Below are positions 18,349 to 27,205 of a DNA stretch of 64,000 nucleotides, in pieces. Every line of letters starts with the position of its first letter. Positions within the stretch are counted from its first letter, which is position 1. Source of the stretch: an uncultured Lachnospiraceae bacterium (GTDB taxonomy: Bacteria > Bacillota > Clostridia > Lachnospirales > Lachnospiraceae); NCBI GenBank assembly GCA_910577955.1, contig CAJTNC010000001.1, positions 263,562 through 327,561 on the forward strand, given 5' to 3'. The notes beneath the pieces were generated by a model. It was not told the origin of the DNA. It made no database searches and saw only the letters and a program-made list of their open reading frames with translations. The translations under genes and the position numbers were made by a program.

Positions 18349-18720
18349 ATGGAAGAATCAAAACAGCAGCCTGAGCAGCAGACCAGACAGCTGCGGGGGC
18401 TTTACAGCAAGGTAAAGATCTCTGTCAGGACACTGAATATCATTATTGTGGTGCTTGTGGCGCTGCTGATCGGTTGTATGGCTTTTGGCATATCAAAGGG
18501 AGGGTTTCGAGTTTCCTTTGATACGCAGGGCGGAACCCCGGTGGAAATGCAAAGCGGCATCATGTACGGAGAGAAGATGGAGCCGCCGGAGATCCCCACA
18601 AGGGAGGGGTTTGAGTTTGACGGTTGGTATTCGGATCCGGAGGGAACAATGGTTTTTGATACAGAATCAGATCCGGTGACCGAATCCATAACGCTGTATG
18701 CAAAGTGGAAAGAAAAATAA
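18349..18720 (+). CDS. Small membrane protein with one extracellular InlB-type repeat
   Basis: The 123-residue protein has a cytoplasmic Gln-rich N-terminus, one membrane helix (about 29-49), and one InlB B-repeat/Flg_new unit: VSFDTQGGTPVEMQ, then GYSDPEG-like and ITLYAKWKEK blocks at about 56-121. Such repeats normally occur in tandem in large surface proteins, so a single unit on a small anchored protein is unusual. It lies 19 bases after mglC and before the operon terminator, so it is made with the sugar transporter. Its role is unknown; it may contact the transporter or cell surface glycans. Confidence 0.85.
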   Translation: MEESKQQPEQQTRQLRGLYSKVKISVRTLNIIIVVLVALLIGCMAFGISKGGFRVSFDTQGGTPVEMQSGIMYGEKMEPPEIPTREGFEFDGWYSDPEGTMVFDTESDPVTESITLYAKWKEK

Positions 18721-18727
18721 AAGAATG

Positions 18728-18775
18728 ACAACAGGGTGTGCTTCCGGCTGACGGGAGGATGCCCTGTTGTTTTTT
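18728..18775 (+). terminator. Terminator of the mgl operon
   Basis: A 9-bp stem pairs ACAACAGGG (18728-18736) with CCCTGTTGT (18762-18770), followed by TTTTT. Confidence 0.85.
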
Positions 18776-18831
18776 AGCCAACAGCTACTGGCAGTTTAGA
18801 TATATTTTAGAAATAATTTTGGAAAAAGCGA

Positions 18832-18860
18832 TTGACATGAAGAGGGCTAAGTGATATTTT
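18832..18860 (+). promoter_or_regulatory. Sigma-A promoter of the heat shock operon
   Basis: A perfect TTGACA (18832-18837) and TATTTT (18855-18860) are spaced by 17 bases. The predicted start of transcription lies just before the CIRCE operator, the usual layout for HrcA-repressed operons. Confidence 0.8.
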
Positions 18861-18874
18861 ATGTTAAGAAGATA

Positions 18875-18901
18875 TTAGCACTCTATTTAAATGAGTGCTA
18901 A
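18875..18901 (+). promoter_or_regulatory. CIRCE operator (HrcA binding site)
   Basis: This is an exact consensus match: TTAGCACTC, nine spacer bases, GAGTGCTAA. HrcA bound here represses the operon, and heat-inactivated HrcA releases it (established for Firmicutes). Confidence 0.98.
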
Positions 18902-18980
18902 CAAAAGAAAGCTGAGAGACAGCATTCTTGGGAGTATCTGAAGAAAAGATGGGGAAAATAAGATGGGAGGAATAGCAGGT

Positions 18981-20006
18981 ATGGATTTAGACGACAGAAA
19001 ATTAAAAATTCTGCAGGCCGTTATTCGCAACTATCTTGAGACCGGGGAACCGGTCGGGAGCAGAACGATCTCGAAATATACTGATCTCAATTTGAGTTCG
19101 GCCACGATTCGCAATGAGATGGCGGATTTGGAGGAACTGGGATATATTTTGCAGCCCCACACTTCGGCGGGACGCATTCCTTCGGATAAAGGGTATCGCC
19201 TTTACGTGGATAGGATGATGCTCGAGAAGGAAAAAGAAGTGGAAGAGATGAAGAGCATGCTTTTAGAAAAGGAAGATAAGATGGAGCATCTCTTAAAGCA
19301 GGTGGCGCGGGTACTTGCAAATAATACAAACTACGCCACGCTGATCTCCGCTCCGTCGGTGCATCACAATAAGGTAAAGTTCATTCAGCTTTCCAGAGTG
19401 GATGAGAGGCAGCTTCTGGCCGTCATTGTCGTGGAGGGAAACATGATCCGCAACAATATTCTGGAGACGGAGGAAGCTTTAGACGACGAGACGATCTTAA
19501 AACTCAACATGCTGCTCAATACGAATCTGAACGGGCTCTCGATAGATGAGATCAATCTCGGAATGATTGCGGCGATGAAGCAGAAGGCGGGGATCCACAG
19601 CGAGATCGTGAGCGATGTGATCGATGCGGTGGCGGAGGCGATCCGGGCGGATGAGGATCTTCAGATCTATAGCAGCGGCGTAAACAATATCTTTAAATAT
19701 CCGGAACTTTCGGACGGACAGAGAGCCAGTGAGATCATCTCCACTTTTGAGGAGAAGAAACAGCTCACGGAACTGGTACAGGGAACGCTGACGGATGAAA
19801 ACAACACGGGCATTCAGGTCTATATCGGAGAAGAAACTCCGGTGGCGAATATGAAAGACTGCAGCGTAGTGACCGCAACTTACGAACTCGGCTCCGGTAT
19901 GAAGGGGACGATAGGCGTGATCGGGCCGAAGCGGATGGATTACGAAAAAGTGGTGGATGCATTGAAGATAATGAAAAAGCAGATGGATCAACTGTATGAT
20001 ATATAG
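18981..20006 (+). CDS. hrcA: Heat-inducible transcription repressor HrcA
   Basis: HrcA represses class I heat shock genes by binding CIRCE. The 341-residue protein has the N-terminal winged helix with ETGEPVGSRTISKY, LSSATIRNEMADLEELGY and PHTSAGRIPSDKGYR, then the HrcA dimerisation and inserted domains. The start at 18981 follows a GGGAGG site; an in-frame ATG at 18963 sits before that site and is less likely. It autoregulates through the CIRCE at 18875. Confidence 0.96.
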   Translation: MDLDDRKLKILQAVIRNYLETGEPVGSRTISKYTDLNLSSATIRNEMADLEELGYILQPHTSAGRIPSDKGYRLYVDRMMLEKEKEVEEMKSMLLEKEDKMEHLLKQVARVLANNTNYATLISAPSVHHNKVKFIQLSRVDERQLLAVIVVEGNMIRNNILETEEALDDETILKLNMLLNTNLNGLSIDEINLGMIAAMKQKAGIHSEIVSDVIDAVAEAIRADEDLQIYSSGVNNIFKYPELSDGQRASEIISTFEEKKQLTELVQGTLTDENNTGIQVYIGEETPVANMKDCSVVTATYELGSGMKGTIGVIGPKRMDYEKVVDALKIMKKQMDQLYDI

Positions 20007-20021
20007 AAAGGAATGAGGATC

Positions 20022-20681
20022 GTGGCGGAAAAGGAAAAAGATATGGCGGTTTCAGCGGAAGAACTGGAAAAGACATCAGGAGAACCGGAGAACGGACCGG
20101 AGGAGACAGAAACGGAGATTTCGGAAGAGACGGAATGCCGGAAGGAGGCGGAAGCGCCGGAGCAGGAAAAAGAACCGGAACAGGAAAAGCCCGGAAAGGA
20201 AAAGAGGGCTTTCGGCAGAAAGAACAAAGAGGATAAGAAGACAGAGGCGCTTACCGAAAAGATTACGGAACTGGAAGATAAGGTAAAGAGACAGCTTGCG
20301 GAATTTGAGAACTTCAGGAATCGGACGGAGAAAGAAAAAACAGCGATGTTTGAGGTAGGCGCAAAGAGCGTGATCGAAAAGATACTTCCTGTTGTAGATA
20401 ATTTTGAGAGAGGGATCCAAGGGCTGTCCGAAGAAGAAAAGGAAGCGCCTTTTGCCTCCGGCATGCAGATGGTTTACAAGCAGCTTTTGACGGAACTTGA
20501 AAGTCTTGGCGTGAAGCCTATCGAGGCGGTGGGGAAGGAGTTTGATCCGAATCTTCACAATGCGGTGATGCAGGTGGAAAGCGAAGAGTATGAGTCCGGG
20601 ATCGTGGCGCAGGAGATGATGAAGGGCTACACCTACAGAGAAAGCGTGGTAAGGCACAGCATGGTAGGAGTTGTAAGCTGA
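20022..20681 (+). CDS. grpE: Nucleotide exchange factor GrpE
   Basis: GrpE releases ADP from DnaK during the chaperone cycle. A very acidic Glu/Pro-rich N-terminus of about 70 residues precedes the long dimerising helix and the C-terminal beta domain (EFDPNLHNAVMQVES, GYTYRESVVRHSMVGVV). The start is uncertain. The GTG at 20022 has an AAAGGA site 9 bases upstream and is chosen. The ATG at 20013 has no space for that site, and an ATG at 20043 is also in frame. Confidence 0.95.
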   Translation: MAEKEKDMAVSAEELEKTSGEPENGPEETETEISEETECRKEAEAPEQEKEPEQEKPGKEKRAFGRKNKEDKKTEALTEKITELEDKVKRQLAEFENFRNRTEKEKTAMFEVGAKSVIEKILPVVDNFERGIQGLSEEEKEAPFASGMQMVYKQLLTELESLGVKPIEAVGKEFDPNLHNAVMQVESEEYESGIVAQEMMKGYTYRESVVRHSMVGVVS

Positions 20682-20767
20682 CACCGGAAGAAAATGCAGA
20701 AAAGTTTCACGGTGCCATTCACAATACAAACAATAAATATTTCATATATTTTAGGAGGAGAAACATT

Positions 20768-22660
20768 ATGAGCAAAATAATCGGTATTGACTTAGGTACG
20801 ACAAATAGCTGCGTAGCAGTGATGGAAGGTGGTAAGCCCACCGTTATCGCCAACACGGAAGGCGCCAGAACAACACCCTCTGTTGTGGCATTCACGAAGA
20901 CAGGAGAGAGATTGGTGGGCGAGCCGGCAAAACGTCAGGCTGTGACGAACGCTGACAACACGATTTCATCCATCAAGAGGGATATGGGTACGGATCAAAA
21001 GAGAAGTATCGGCGATAAGAGATATTCCCCTCAGGAGATCTCTGCGATGATCCTGCAGAAGCTGAAAGCGGACGCTGAGAGCTATCTGGGTGAGAGTGTT
21101 TCCGAGGCTGTTATCACGGTGCCTGCATACTTCAATGATGCCCAGAGACAGGCGACCAAGGACGCAGGCAAGATCGCAGGTCTGGAAGTGAAGCGTATCA
21201 TCAATGAGCCTACGGCGGCGGCTCTTGCATACGGTCTGGACAACGAAAAAGAGCAGAAGATCATGGTGTACGATTTAGGCGGCGGTACGTTCGACGTTTC
21301 GATTATTGAGATCGGCGACGGCGTTATTGAAGTGCTTGCGACAAACGGCGATACCCGCTTGGGCGGCGATGACTTCGACCAGAAGATCACCGACTATATG
21401 ATCAGCGAATTTAAGAAAGCGGAAGGCGTGGATCTCTCCAACGATAAGATGGCGCTGCAGAGACTGAAAGAGGCTGCTGAAAAAGCGAAAAAAGAGCTCT
21501 CCTCCGCGACAACTACAAATATCAACCTGCCTTTCATCACCGCGACAGCGGAAGGCCCGAAGCATTTTGACATGAACCTGACAAGGGCGAAATTCGATGA
21601 GCTGACACATGACCTCGTGGAGAGAACGGCGATCCCGGTTCAGAACGCTATGAAAGACGCAGGACTCACCAATGCCGATCTGGGCAAGGTACTGTTGGTC
21701 GGCGGTTCCACAAGGATCCCGGCGGTACAGGATAAAGTAAGACAGCTGACAGGAAAAGATCCGAACAAATCCTTAAATCCGGATGAGTGCGTAGCTATCG
21801 GCGCATCCGTGCAGGGCGGCAAACTGGCAGGAGACGCAGGCGCAGGTGATATCCTGCTGCTGGATGTGACACCTCTGTCATTGTCTATCGAGACTATGGG
21901 CGGTGTCGCAACCAGACTGATCGAGAGAAATACAACGATCCCGACCAAGAAGAGTCAGGTGTTCTCCACGGCCGCAGATAATCAGACAGCAGTAGACATC
22001 AATGTACTGCAGGGGGAGAGACAGTTTGCGAAAGACAACAAATCTCTCGGCCAGTTCAGACTGGATGGCATTCCGCCCGCAATGCGCGGCGTACCGCAGA
22101 TCGAGGTTACCTTCGACATCGATGCCAACGGTATCGTGAACGTATCCGCAAAAGATCTGGGAACAGGCAAGGAACAGCACATCACGATCACAGCGGGCTC
22201 CAACATGTCTGACGACGACATCGACAGAGCGGTAAAAGAAGCGGCTGAGTTTGAGGCGCAGGATAAGAAAAGAAAAGAAGCTATCGACACAAGAAACGAT
22301 GCTGACGCTTTCGTATTCCAGACAGAGAAGGCTCTCGGCGAAGTGGGCGACAAGATAGACGCTTCCCAGAAAGCGACCGTGGAGGACGATATCAAAGCGG
22401 TGAAGGATATTCTGGAGAGGACAAAAGATCAGACGGACATTTCCGACAGCGATTTAGATGCGCTGAAGGCGGCGAAAGAAAAACTGATGAACGATGCTCA
22501 GGCGCTGTTCACGAAGATGTATGAGAGCATGCAGGGAGCACAGGGCGCGCAGGCGGGCCCGGACATGAGCGGCTTCGCCGGTCAGGCTGACGCGGGCCAG
22601 ACAGATGCAGGCAGCGCACCGCAGGACGACGTAGTGGACGGAGATTTCAGAGAAGTATAA
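20768..22660 (+). CDS. dnaK: Chaperone DnaK (Hsp70)
   Basis: This 630-residue Hsp70 has an N-terminal ATPase (IGIDLGTTNSCVAVMEGG at the start, YDLGGGTFDVSI), a linker and substrate-binding domain (DVTPLSLSIETMGG), a helical lid and a Gly/Ala/Gln-rich tail ending in DVVDGDFREV. The length is normal. A TAGGAGGAG site precedes the ATG. It is third in the CIRCE-controlled operon. Confidence 0.99.
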   Translation: MSKIIGIDLGTTNSCVAVMEGGKPTVIANTEGARTTPSVVAFTKTGERLVGEPAKRQAVTNADNTISSIKRDMGTDQKRSIGDKRYSPQEISAMILQKLKADAESYLGESVSEAVITVPAYFNDAQRQATKDAGKIAGLEVKRIINEPTAAALAYGLDNEKEQKIMVYDLGGGTFDVSIIEIGDGVIEVLATNGDTRLGGDDFDQKITDYMISEFKKAEGVDLSNDKMALQRLKEAAEKAKKELSSATTTNINLPFITATAEGPKHFDMNLTRAKFDELTHDLVERTAIPVQNAMKDAGLTNADLGKVLLVGGSTRIPAVQDKVRQLTGKDPNKSLNPDECVAIGASVQGGKLAGDAGAGDILLLDVTPLSLSIETMGGVATRLIERNTTIPTKKSQVFSTAADNQTAVDINVLQGERQFAKDNKSLGQFRLDGIPPAMRGVPQIEVTFDIDANGIVNVSAKDLGTGKEQHITITAGSNMSDDDIDRAVKEAAEFEAQDKKRKEAIDTRNDADAFVFQTEKALGEVGDKIDASQKATVEDDIKAVKDILERTKDQTDISDSDLDALKAAKEKLMNDAQALFTKMYESMQGAQGAQAGPDMSGFAGQADAGQTDAGSAPQDDVVDGDFREV

Positions 22661-22681
22661 AAACCGGATAGAGGAAGCGAC

Positions 22682-23845
22682 ATGGCTGAACAGAAAAGAG
22701 ATTATTATGAGGTGCTTGGCGTCGAGAAGAATGCGGACGACGCAGCTTTGAAAAAGGCATATAGAACGTTGGCAAAAAAATATCACCCGGATATGAATCC
22801 GGGTGATGCCGAGGCGGAAAAGAGATTCAAGGAGGCATCGGAAGCCTATGCGGTACTCAGCGATCCCGAAAAGCGGCGGCAGTATGACCAGTTTGGGCAT
22901 GCGGCCTTTGACGGAGCCGGGGGAGCCGGAGGCTTTGATTTCAGCGGTATGGACTTTTCCGATATTTTCGGCGATATTTTTGGAGATCTGTTTGGCGGAG
23001 GCAGAGGCAGGCGCGCCAATAACGGACCGATGCAGGGAGCGAACATCCGTACATCGGTGCGTATCAGTTTTGACGAGGCGGTTTTCGGCTGTACAAAAGA
23101 GCTTGAGCTGAGCGTAAAAGAAGAGTGTAAGACCTGCCGCGGCAGCGGTGCGAAGCCCGGAACAAGCCCTGAGACCTGTTCGAAATGCGGCGGTAAAGGG
23201 CAGGTTGTCATGACTTCCCAGTCTTTCTTCGGAACGGTCAGAAATATCCAGACTTGTCCGGATTGCCGCGGCACGGGAAAGATCATCAAGGAGAGATGTC
23301 AGGATTGCCACGGATCCGGCTATGTACCGATGCGGAAGAAATTCGCAATGGATATCCCGGCGGGCATCGACAACGGACAGTGCATCCGTAAGACGGGGCT
23401 CGGAGAACCCGGTACAAACGGCGGCCCCAGAGGAGATGTTCTGGTGGAAGTGGTGGTGGGGCGTCACCCCATTTTCAGACGTCAGGATTACAATATATTT
23501 TCCACGGTGCCCGTATCTTATGCGGTGGCGGCGCTGGGCGGAGAAGTGCTGGTGGATACGGTGGACGGCAGAGTTGCCTATGAAGTGAAACCGGGAACCC
23601 AGACGGATACAAAAGTGCGCCTGAAAGGGAAAGGCGTGCCCACGCTGCGGAACAAGGAAGTGCGGGGAGATCACTATGTGACGCTGGTGATCCAGACGCC
23701 GGAGAAACTTTCCGCAGAGGCGAAAGAACTGCTTAGAAAGTTCGACGAACTGACGGGAGATTCCCTGAATGCGGCGAGCAGGGCAGGAGAGGAAAAGCAG
23801 GCCGAAAACAGCGGCGGAAGGCGGAAGAAGAGAAAGCTGTTTTAG
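22682..23845 (+). CDS. dnaJ: Chaperone DnaJ (Hsp40)
   Basis: The 387-residue DnaJ co-chaperone has the J-domain with HPD at 35-37 and a Gly/Phe-rich stretch around 75-110. Four CXXCXGXG zinc repeats follow (CKTCRGSG, CSKCGGKG, CPDCRGTG, CQDCHGSG), and then the C-terminal substrate domains. It activates the DnaK ATPase. It is the last gene of the heat shock operon, before a strong bidirectional terminator. Confidence 0.98.
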   Translation: MAEQKRDYYEVLGVEKNADDAALKKAYRTLAKKYHPDMNPGDAEAEKRFKEASEAYAVLSDPEKRRQYDQFGHAAFDGAGGAGGFDFSGMDFSDIFGDIFGDLFGGGRGRRANNGPMQGANIRTSVRISFDEAVFGCTKELELSVKEECKTCRGSGAKPGTSPETCSKCGGKGQVVMTSQSFFGTVRNIQTCPDCRGTGKIIKERCQDCHGSGYVPMRKKFAMDIPAGIDNGQCIRKTGLGEPGTNGGPRGDVLVEVVVGRHPIFRRQDYNIFSTVPVSYAVAALGGEVLVDTVDGRVAYEVKPGTQTDTKVRLKGKGVPTLRNKEVRGDHYVTLVIQTPEKLSAEAKELLRKFDELTGDSLNAASRAGEEKQAENSGGRRKKRKLF

Positions 23846-23863
23846 GAACTGTTACAGAAATAA

Positions 23864-23909
23864 AAAAGGCTGCGGTATGAGAGGAAATGTCCTCATGCCG
23901 CAGCCTTTT
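23864..23909. terminator. Bidirectional terminator between dnaJ and the ABC-2 cassette
   Basis: A long stem pairs AAAAGGCTGCGGTATGAG (23864-23881) with CTCATGCCGCAGCCTTTT (23892-23909), with one G-T pair. It has an A-run on one side and a T-run on the other, so it can serve both converging transcripts. Confidence 0.9.
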
Positions 23910-23935
23910 GGCTTTTTTGCCGTATTATGATTACA

Positions 23936-24751
23936 TCACTCCAGATTTAGTTTTCTGCTGTTGATATAAATACATATCCCGTACAGCAAGACGAGAAAGA
24001 TCAGTGTTATGACAAGGGTGCCGTTTAGAACGGTCTTCATAAAAGAAGCTGCCTCCCCGTCCAGAAGAGAGAAAAGGTCGTATCCGCTTATTATCATAAA
24101 GGCGCCGCTGACGATTTGACTTATCATCTTGAAGGCAAAAGCGGCAAGAATACTGTATGCGGTGCGGTTTTTCCTAAAAAGCTGCCCGACTGCCATGCTG
24201 GCCGCGATCCAGAGAACGCACAGGAGAATGTTGAGAACGGATATCAGGGCGGAGTAAGAGAGAAAATATCCGCCGGATATCCCGAATATCTCATAGGAGC
24301 TTTGGGAAAAGTCACGCCACACAATATTGCTGAAGGCGTGGAAAAATTCGCCGCCGCTGCCGCCCTGCAGCAGCGCCAGAACGGAGAAGACCGACAATAC
24401 GGTGGAGACAAGCATCCAGAGGGATATGACCAGAATCTTCGTGCCAAAGGAAGCGGCAGGAGAGACCGGCAAAGTATGCGTCAGGTATCCCTGTGCAGAG
24501 TACATGGTTTTATGATAATGGTGAATAAGATAAATAAAATCCACGCAATAAATAGCGACGATGGCTATCACATAAAGAATCAGCATGGTGGTGCTTAAAA
24601 CGGCGGCAAAAGTATTTTCCGAAGTAAGTCCCCGGTCCATGCGGTACAAGGCGACAGAGGCCATGAGGGTGAAGACGGCAAGGACTCCATAAGTCATAAA
24701 CATTGTTTTTGCCGTGTGTTTGAATTCGTATTTGATCAGTTTTCCTAACAT
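23936..24751 (-). CDS. ABC-2 type transporter permease
   Basis: This 271-residue membrane protein has about six hydrophobic segments. It begins with MLGKLIKYEFKHTAKTM, which is typical of permeases in small GntR-controlled ABC systems. It overlaps the ATPase gene by 7 bases. The set of GntR regulator, ATPase and permease resembles ytr/bcr-type systems linked to cell envelope stress or antibiotic export. The substrate is unknown. Confidence 0.85.
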   Translation of the reverse strand: MLGKLIKYEFKHTAKTMFMTYGVLAVFTLMASVALYRMDRGLTSENTFAAVLSTTMLILYVIAIVAIYCVDFIYLIHHYHKTMYSAQGYLTHTLPVSPAASFGTKILVISLWMLVSTVLSVFSVLALLQGGSGGEFFHAFSNIVWRDFSQSSYEIFGISGGYFLSYSALISVLNILLCVLWIAASMAVGQLFRKNRTAYSILAAFAFKMISQIVSGAFMIISGYDLFSLLDGEAASFMKTVLNGTLVITLIFLVLLYGICIYINSRKLNLE

Positions 24752-25443
24752 TTGAATACCTCCCTGAACAAAGAGTCAATAGATTTCTGGTGCTGCATGC
24801 GGATATCATCGACTGACGCCTGCAGGCAGATCTCTCCTTCTTTGATAAATATTACCTGATCCAGAATCGTCTCGATATCGGATATCAGATGGGTGGAAAC
24901 TAAAATAGAAGCCTCCGGATCGTAGTTTGACAAAATTGTCTGCAATATATAATCTCTTGCGGCGGGATCCACGCCGGCGATAGGTTCATCCAGCACATAG
25001 AGTTCGGCCCGCCTGCTCATCACAAGGATAAGCTGTACTTTTTCTTTTGTCCCTTTGGACATCGTTTTCAGTCTGTCTTCCGGACTGATCTGCAGGGATT
25101 CCAACATCCCGTAAGCCCGCTTGGGTTCAAAATCGGCGTAGAAAGCGGTGAAATAATCGATCACATCTTTTACCTTGTTGTTCATATTCAGATAGGTCTG
25201 GTCCGGCAGGTAGGAGATGACCTTCTTGCTTTCGATTCCCACCGGCTTATTTTTTACACTGAGTTCGCCGGATGTGGGAGTGAGCAGTCCGTTCAACAGT
25301 TTGATAAACGTAGTCTTTCCGCTGCCGTTCGGGCCTAAAAGGCCGATGATGTGGCCGCTCTCTATTTCCAGATTGACGCGGTTTAAGGCGGGTTTTTTGC
25401 CGTAGGTTTTCGTCAGATCTTTACAGGTTACCAAAGTGCTCAT
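24745..25443 (-). CDS. ABC transporter ATP-binding protein
   Basis: The 232-residue ATPase has Walker A GPNGSGKTT (near 35-43) and a signature region SKGTKEKVQLIL, which departs from the usual LSGGQ and is common in this subfamily. Walker B is LYVLDEPIAGVDP and the H-loop is VSTHLISD. It overlaps both neighbours: ATGA with the upstream regulator, and 7 bases with the permease. It would energise the permease encoded downstream. Confidence 0.93.
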   Translation of the reverse strand: MSTLVTCKDLTKTYGKKPALNRVNLEIESGHIIGLLGPNGSGKTTFIKLLNGLLTPTSGELSVKNKPVGIESKKVISYLPDQTYLNMNNKVKDVIDYFTAFYADFEPKRAYGMLESLQISPEDRLKTMSKGTKEKVQLILVMSRRAELYVLDEPIAGVDPAARDYILQTILSNYDPEASILVSTHLISDIETILDQVIFIKEGEICLQASVDDIRMQHQKSIDSLFREVFKC

Positions 25444-25844
25444 ACTGTTTCCTCCTTCAAAGATTCTTTTAACAGCGTGAGCGTCTCCTGAGTGGAAAAG
25501 CCGAGCTGCTGCATGCTGTTTAAAAATTGTGAGATGGCGTCCAAAGCCATTTCTTCTTTTAACTGACTGATCATAGCCATATCCTCCGTGATAAATCTTC
25601 CGTTGGTGCGTTTCGTATAGACGAGCCCTTCCCGTTCCAGTTCAGAGAAAGCTCTTTGCATCGTGTTTGGATTTACTGCCGCTTCGCCTGCCAGATCCCT
25701 GACGGAAGGCAGCTTATCGCCGGGCTTGTAAATGCCGGTGACGATATCCCGTTTCAGCTTTTCCATGATCTGGATAAAGACGGGACGATCACTTGTCAGG
25801 TGCCATTCCTGTTTTGGGGTTTCAATAGTCTGGGTATTTTCCAA
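25440..25844 (-). CDS. GntR-family repressor, YtrA subfamily
   Basis: The 134-residue regulator has a winged helix-turn-helix of the GntR type (about 20-90: KLKRDIVTGIYKPGDKLPSVRDLAGEAAVNPNTMQRAFSELEREGL) and a short helical tail instead of a large ligand domain, as in YtrA-type regulators. It starts at a TTG preceded by AAGGAG. It is first in the three-gene operon and probably represses it through the palindrome at 25896-25933. Confidence 0.9.
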   Translation of the reverse strand: MENTQTIETPKQEWHLTSDRPVFIQIMEKLKRDIVTGIYKPGDKLPSVRDLAGEAAVNPNTMQRAFSELEREGLVYTKRTNGRFITEDMAMISQLKEEMALDAISQFLNSMQQLGFSTQETLTLLKESLKEETV

Positions 25845-25895
25845 TGTTATGATACTCCTTTCCGCGCCTTTGCGCTAAATTTCAGCAAATACATT

Positions 25896-25933
25896 TTGTA
25901 TTACTGTACTAACTGCATAATACAGTGATACAA
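25896..25933 (-). promoter_or_regulatory. Probable operator of the GntR/ABC operon
   Basis: Two 13-base arms, TTGTATTACTGTA (25896-25908) and TACAGTGATACAA (25921-25933), are inverted with one mismatch and separated by 12 bases. The site lies about 50 bases before the GntR start, where the promoter should be. This is the usual position and form for autoregulation by YtrA-type proteins. Direct binding is inferred. Confidence 0.75.
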
Positions 25934-26094
25934 TCAAAGTGTCAAGAGGAAATTTAAAATTTTTATTTATTTCGGCAGGCGGCTTCTTTTTGACGGACAT
26001 ATGTGGTATTCTGGACAGAGGAAATTACAGAGGGCAGATCTTTGCCGGACAAAAGGTGGCTGTGCTCCGGAGAGGAGCTGTGGGGAGGAGCGTT

Positions 26095-27162
26095 ATGAAG
26101 TGGAAAAAGTTTAAAATAAAAACAATTACGGAAGCGGAAGATGTGATCATCAGCACGCTGTATGATATCGGTCTGGAAGGGGCGCAGATAGAGGATAAAG
26201 TTCCCCTTACGGCCCTTGAGAAGGAGCAGATGTTTGTGGATATCATGCCGGAGTCGGAGGCGGACGACGGTGTGGCTTATCTCAGTTTTTTTGTGGAGGA
26301 AGGGCCCGACGGGAGAGTGATCGTGCCGAGGACGCAGGCTGCGGAGGAGATGGCCGCCGCAGACGGGACGGGCGATATCGAGATATTGACGGATGCTTTT
26401 GGTGCGGAAAAAGTATATGTCGGGGAAGAGGAGATTTTAGGCCGCGTGGAAGAGGAACTGGAAGGTCTGCGGCAGTTTATGGATATCGGCGACGGAACGG
26501 TGGCCATGGACGAGACGGAGGATATCGACTGGATCAATAACTGGAAGCAGTATTTTCATCAGTTTTATATCGATGATCTGTTGGTGATTCCTTCCTGGGA
26601 GGAAGTGAAGCCGGAGGATGCGGACAAAAAGATCCTGCATATCGATCCCGGGACAGCTTTCGGGACAGGCATGCACGAGACGACGCAGCTTTGCATCAGA
26701 CAGATCAAAAAATATCTGACGGATGAGAGCGTTTTGCTGGATGTGGGGACAGGCAGCGGTATTCTGGGCATTATTTCTCTGATGTACGGCGGCAAAAAAG
26801 TTGTGGGGACGGACTTAGATCCCTGCTCGGCGCCTGCGGTGGAGGAAAATCTGGAGATGAATCACATCCCTGCGGAGAAATTCGAGATGATGATCGGCAA
26901 TATCATTACGGAGAAGGAAGTGCAGGACAAGGTTGGGTACGGCTGCTATGATATCGTAGCGGCCAACATACTGGCGGATGTGTTGGTGCCGCTGACACCG
27001 GTGATCGTGGACCGGTTGAAGCCGGGGGGTGTCTATATCACGTCGGGAATCATCGATGATAAGGAAGAAATTGTGAGAAAAGCGGTGGAGAGCGCCGGGC
27101 TCAAGATTTTGGAAGTGACGTATCAGGGCGAGTGGGTCAGCGTAACCGCCATGAAGCCATAG
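26095..27162 (+). CDS. prmA: Ribosomal protein L11 methyltransferase
   Basis: PrmA methylates ribosomal protein L11 using S-adenosylmethionine. The 355-residue protein has the N-terminal L11-recognition domain (MKWKKFKIKTITEAEDVIISTLYD), an insertion in the middle, and the Rossmann domain with DVGTGSGILGI (about 215-225) and VAANILADVLVPL. The frame is open further upstream, but the GGGGAGGAG site fixes the start at 26095. A possible extended -10 box (TGGTATTCT, ending 26012) could provide its own promoter, because the cassette to the left is on the other strand. Confidence 0.95.
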   Translation: MKWKKFKIKTITEAEDVIISTLYDIGLEGAQIEDKVPLTALEKEQMFVDIMPESEADDGVAYLSFFVEEGPDGRVIVPRTQAAEEMAAADGTGDIEILTDAFGAEKVYVGEEEILGRVEEELEGLRQFMDIGDGTVAMDETEDIDWINNWKQYFHQFYIDDLLVIPSWEEVKPEDADKKILHIDPGTAFGTGMHETTQLCIRQIKKYLTDESVLLDVGTGSGILGIISLMYGGKKVVGTDLDPCSAPAVEENLEMNHIPAEKFEMMIGNIITEKEVQDKVGYGCYDIVAANILADVLVPLTPVIVDRLKPGGVYITSGIIDDKEEIVRKAVESAGLKILEVTYQGEWVSVTAMKP

Positions 27163-27205
27163 CATCTGTTTGGCGGCAGGCAGCAGAAGAAAGCGGGAGA
27201 CATAG

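Noticed and set aside
22454..23674. Open frame of 406 codons antisense to dnaK/dnaJ
   Set aside because: It lies opposite strongly conserved dnaJ and has no recognisable domain.
25939..26094. N-terminal extension of PrmA
   Set aside because: It is hydrophobic and unlike the family. The start at 26095 has GGGGAGGAG and the conserved L11-recognition start.
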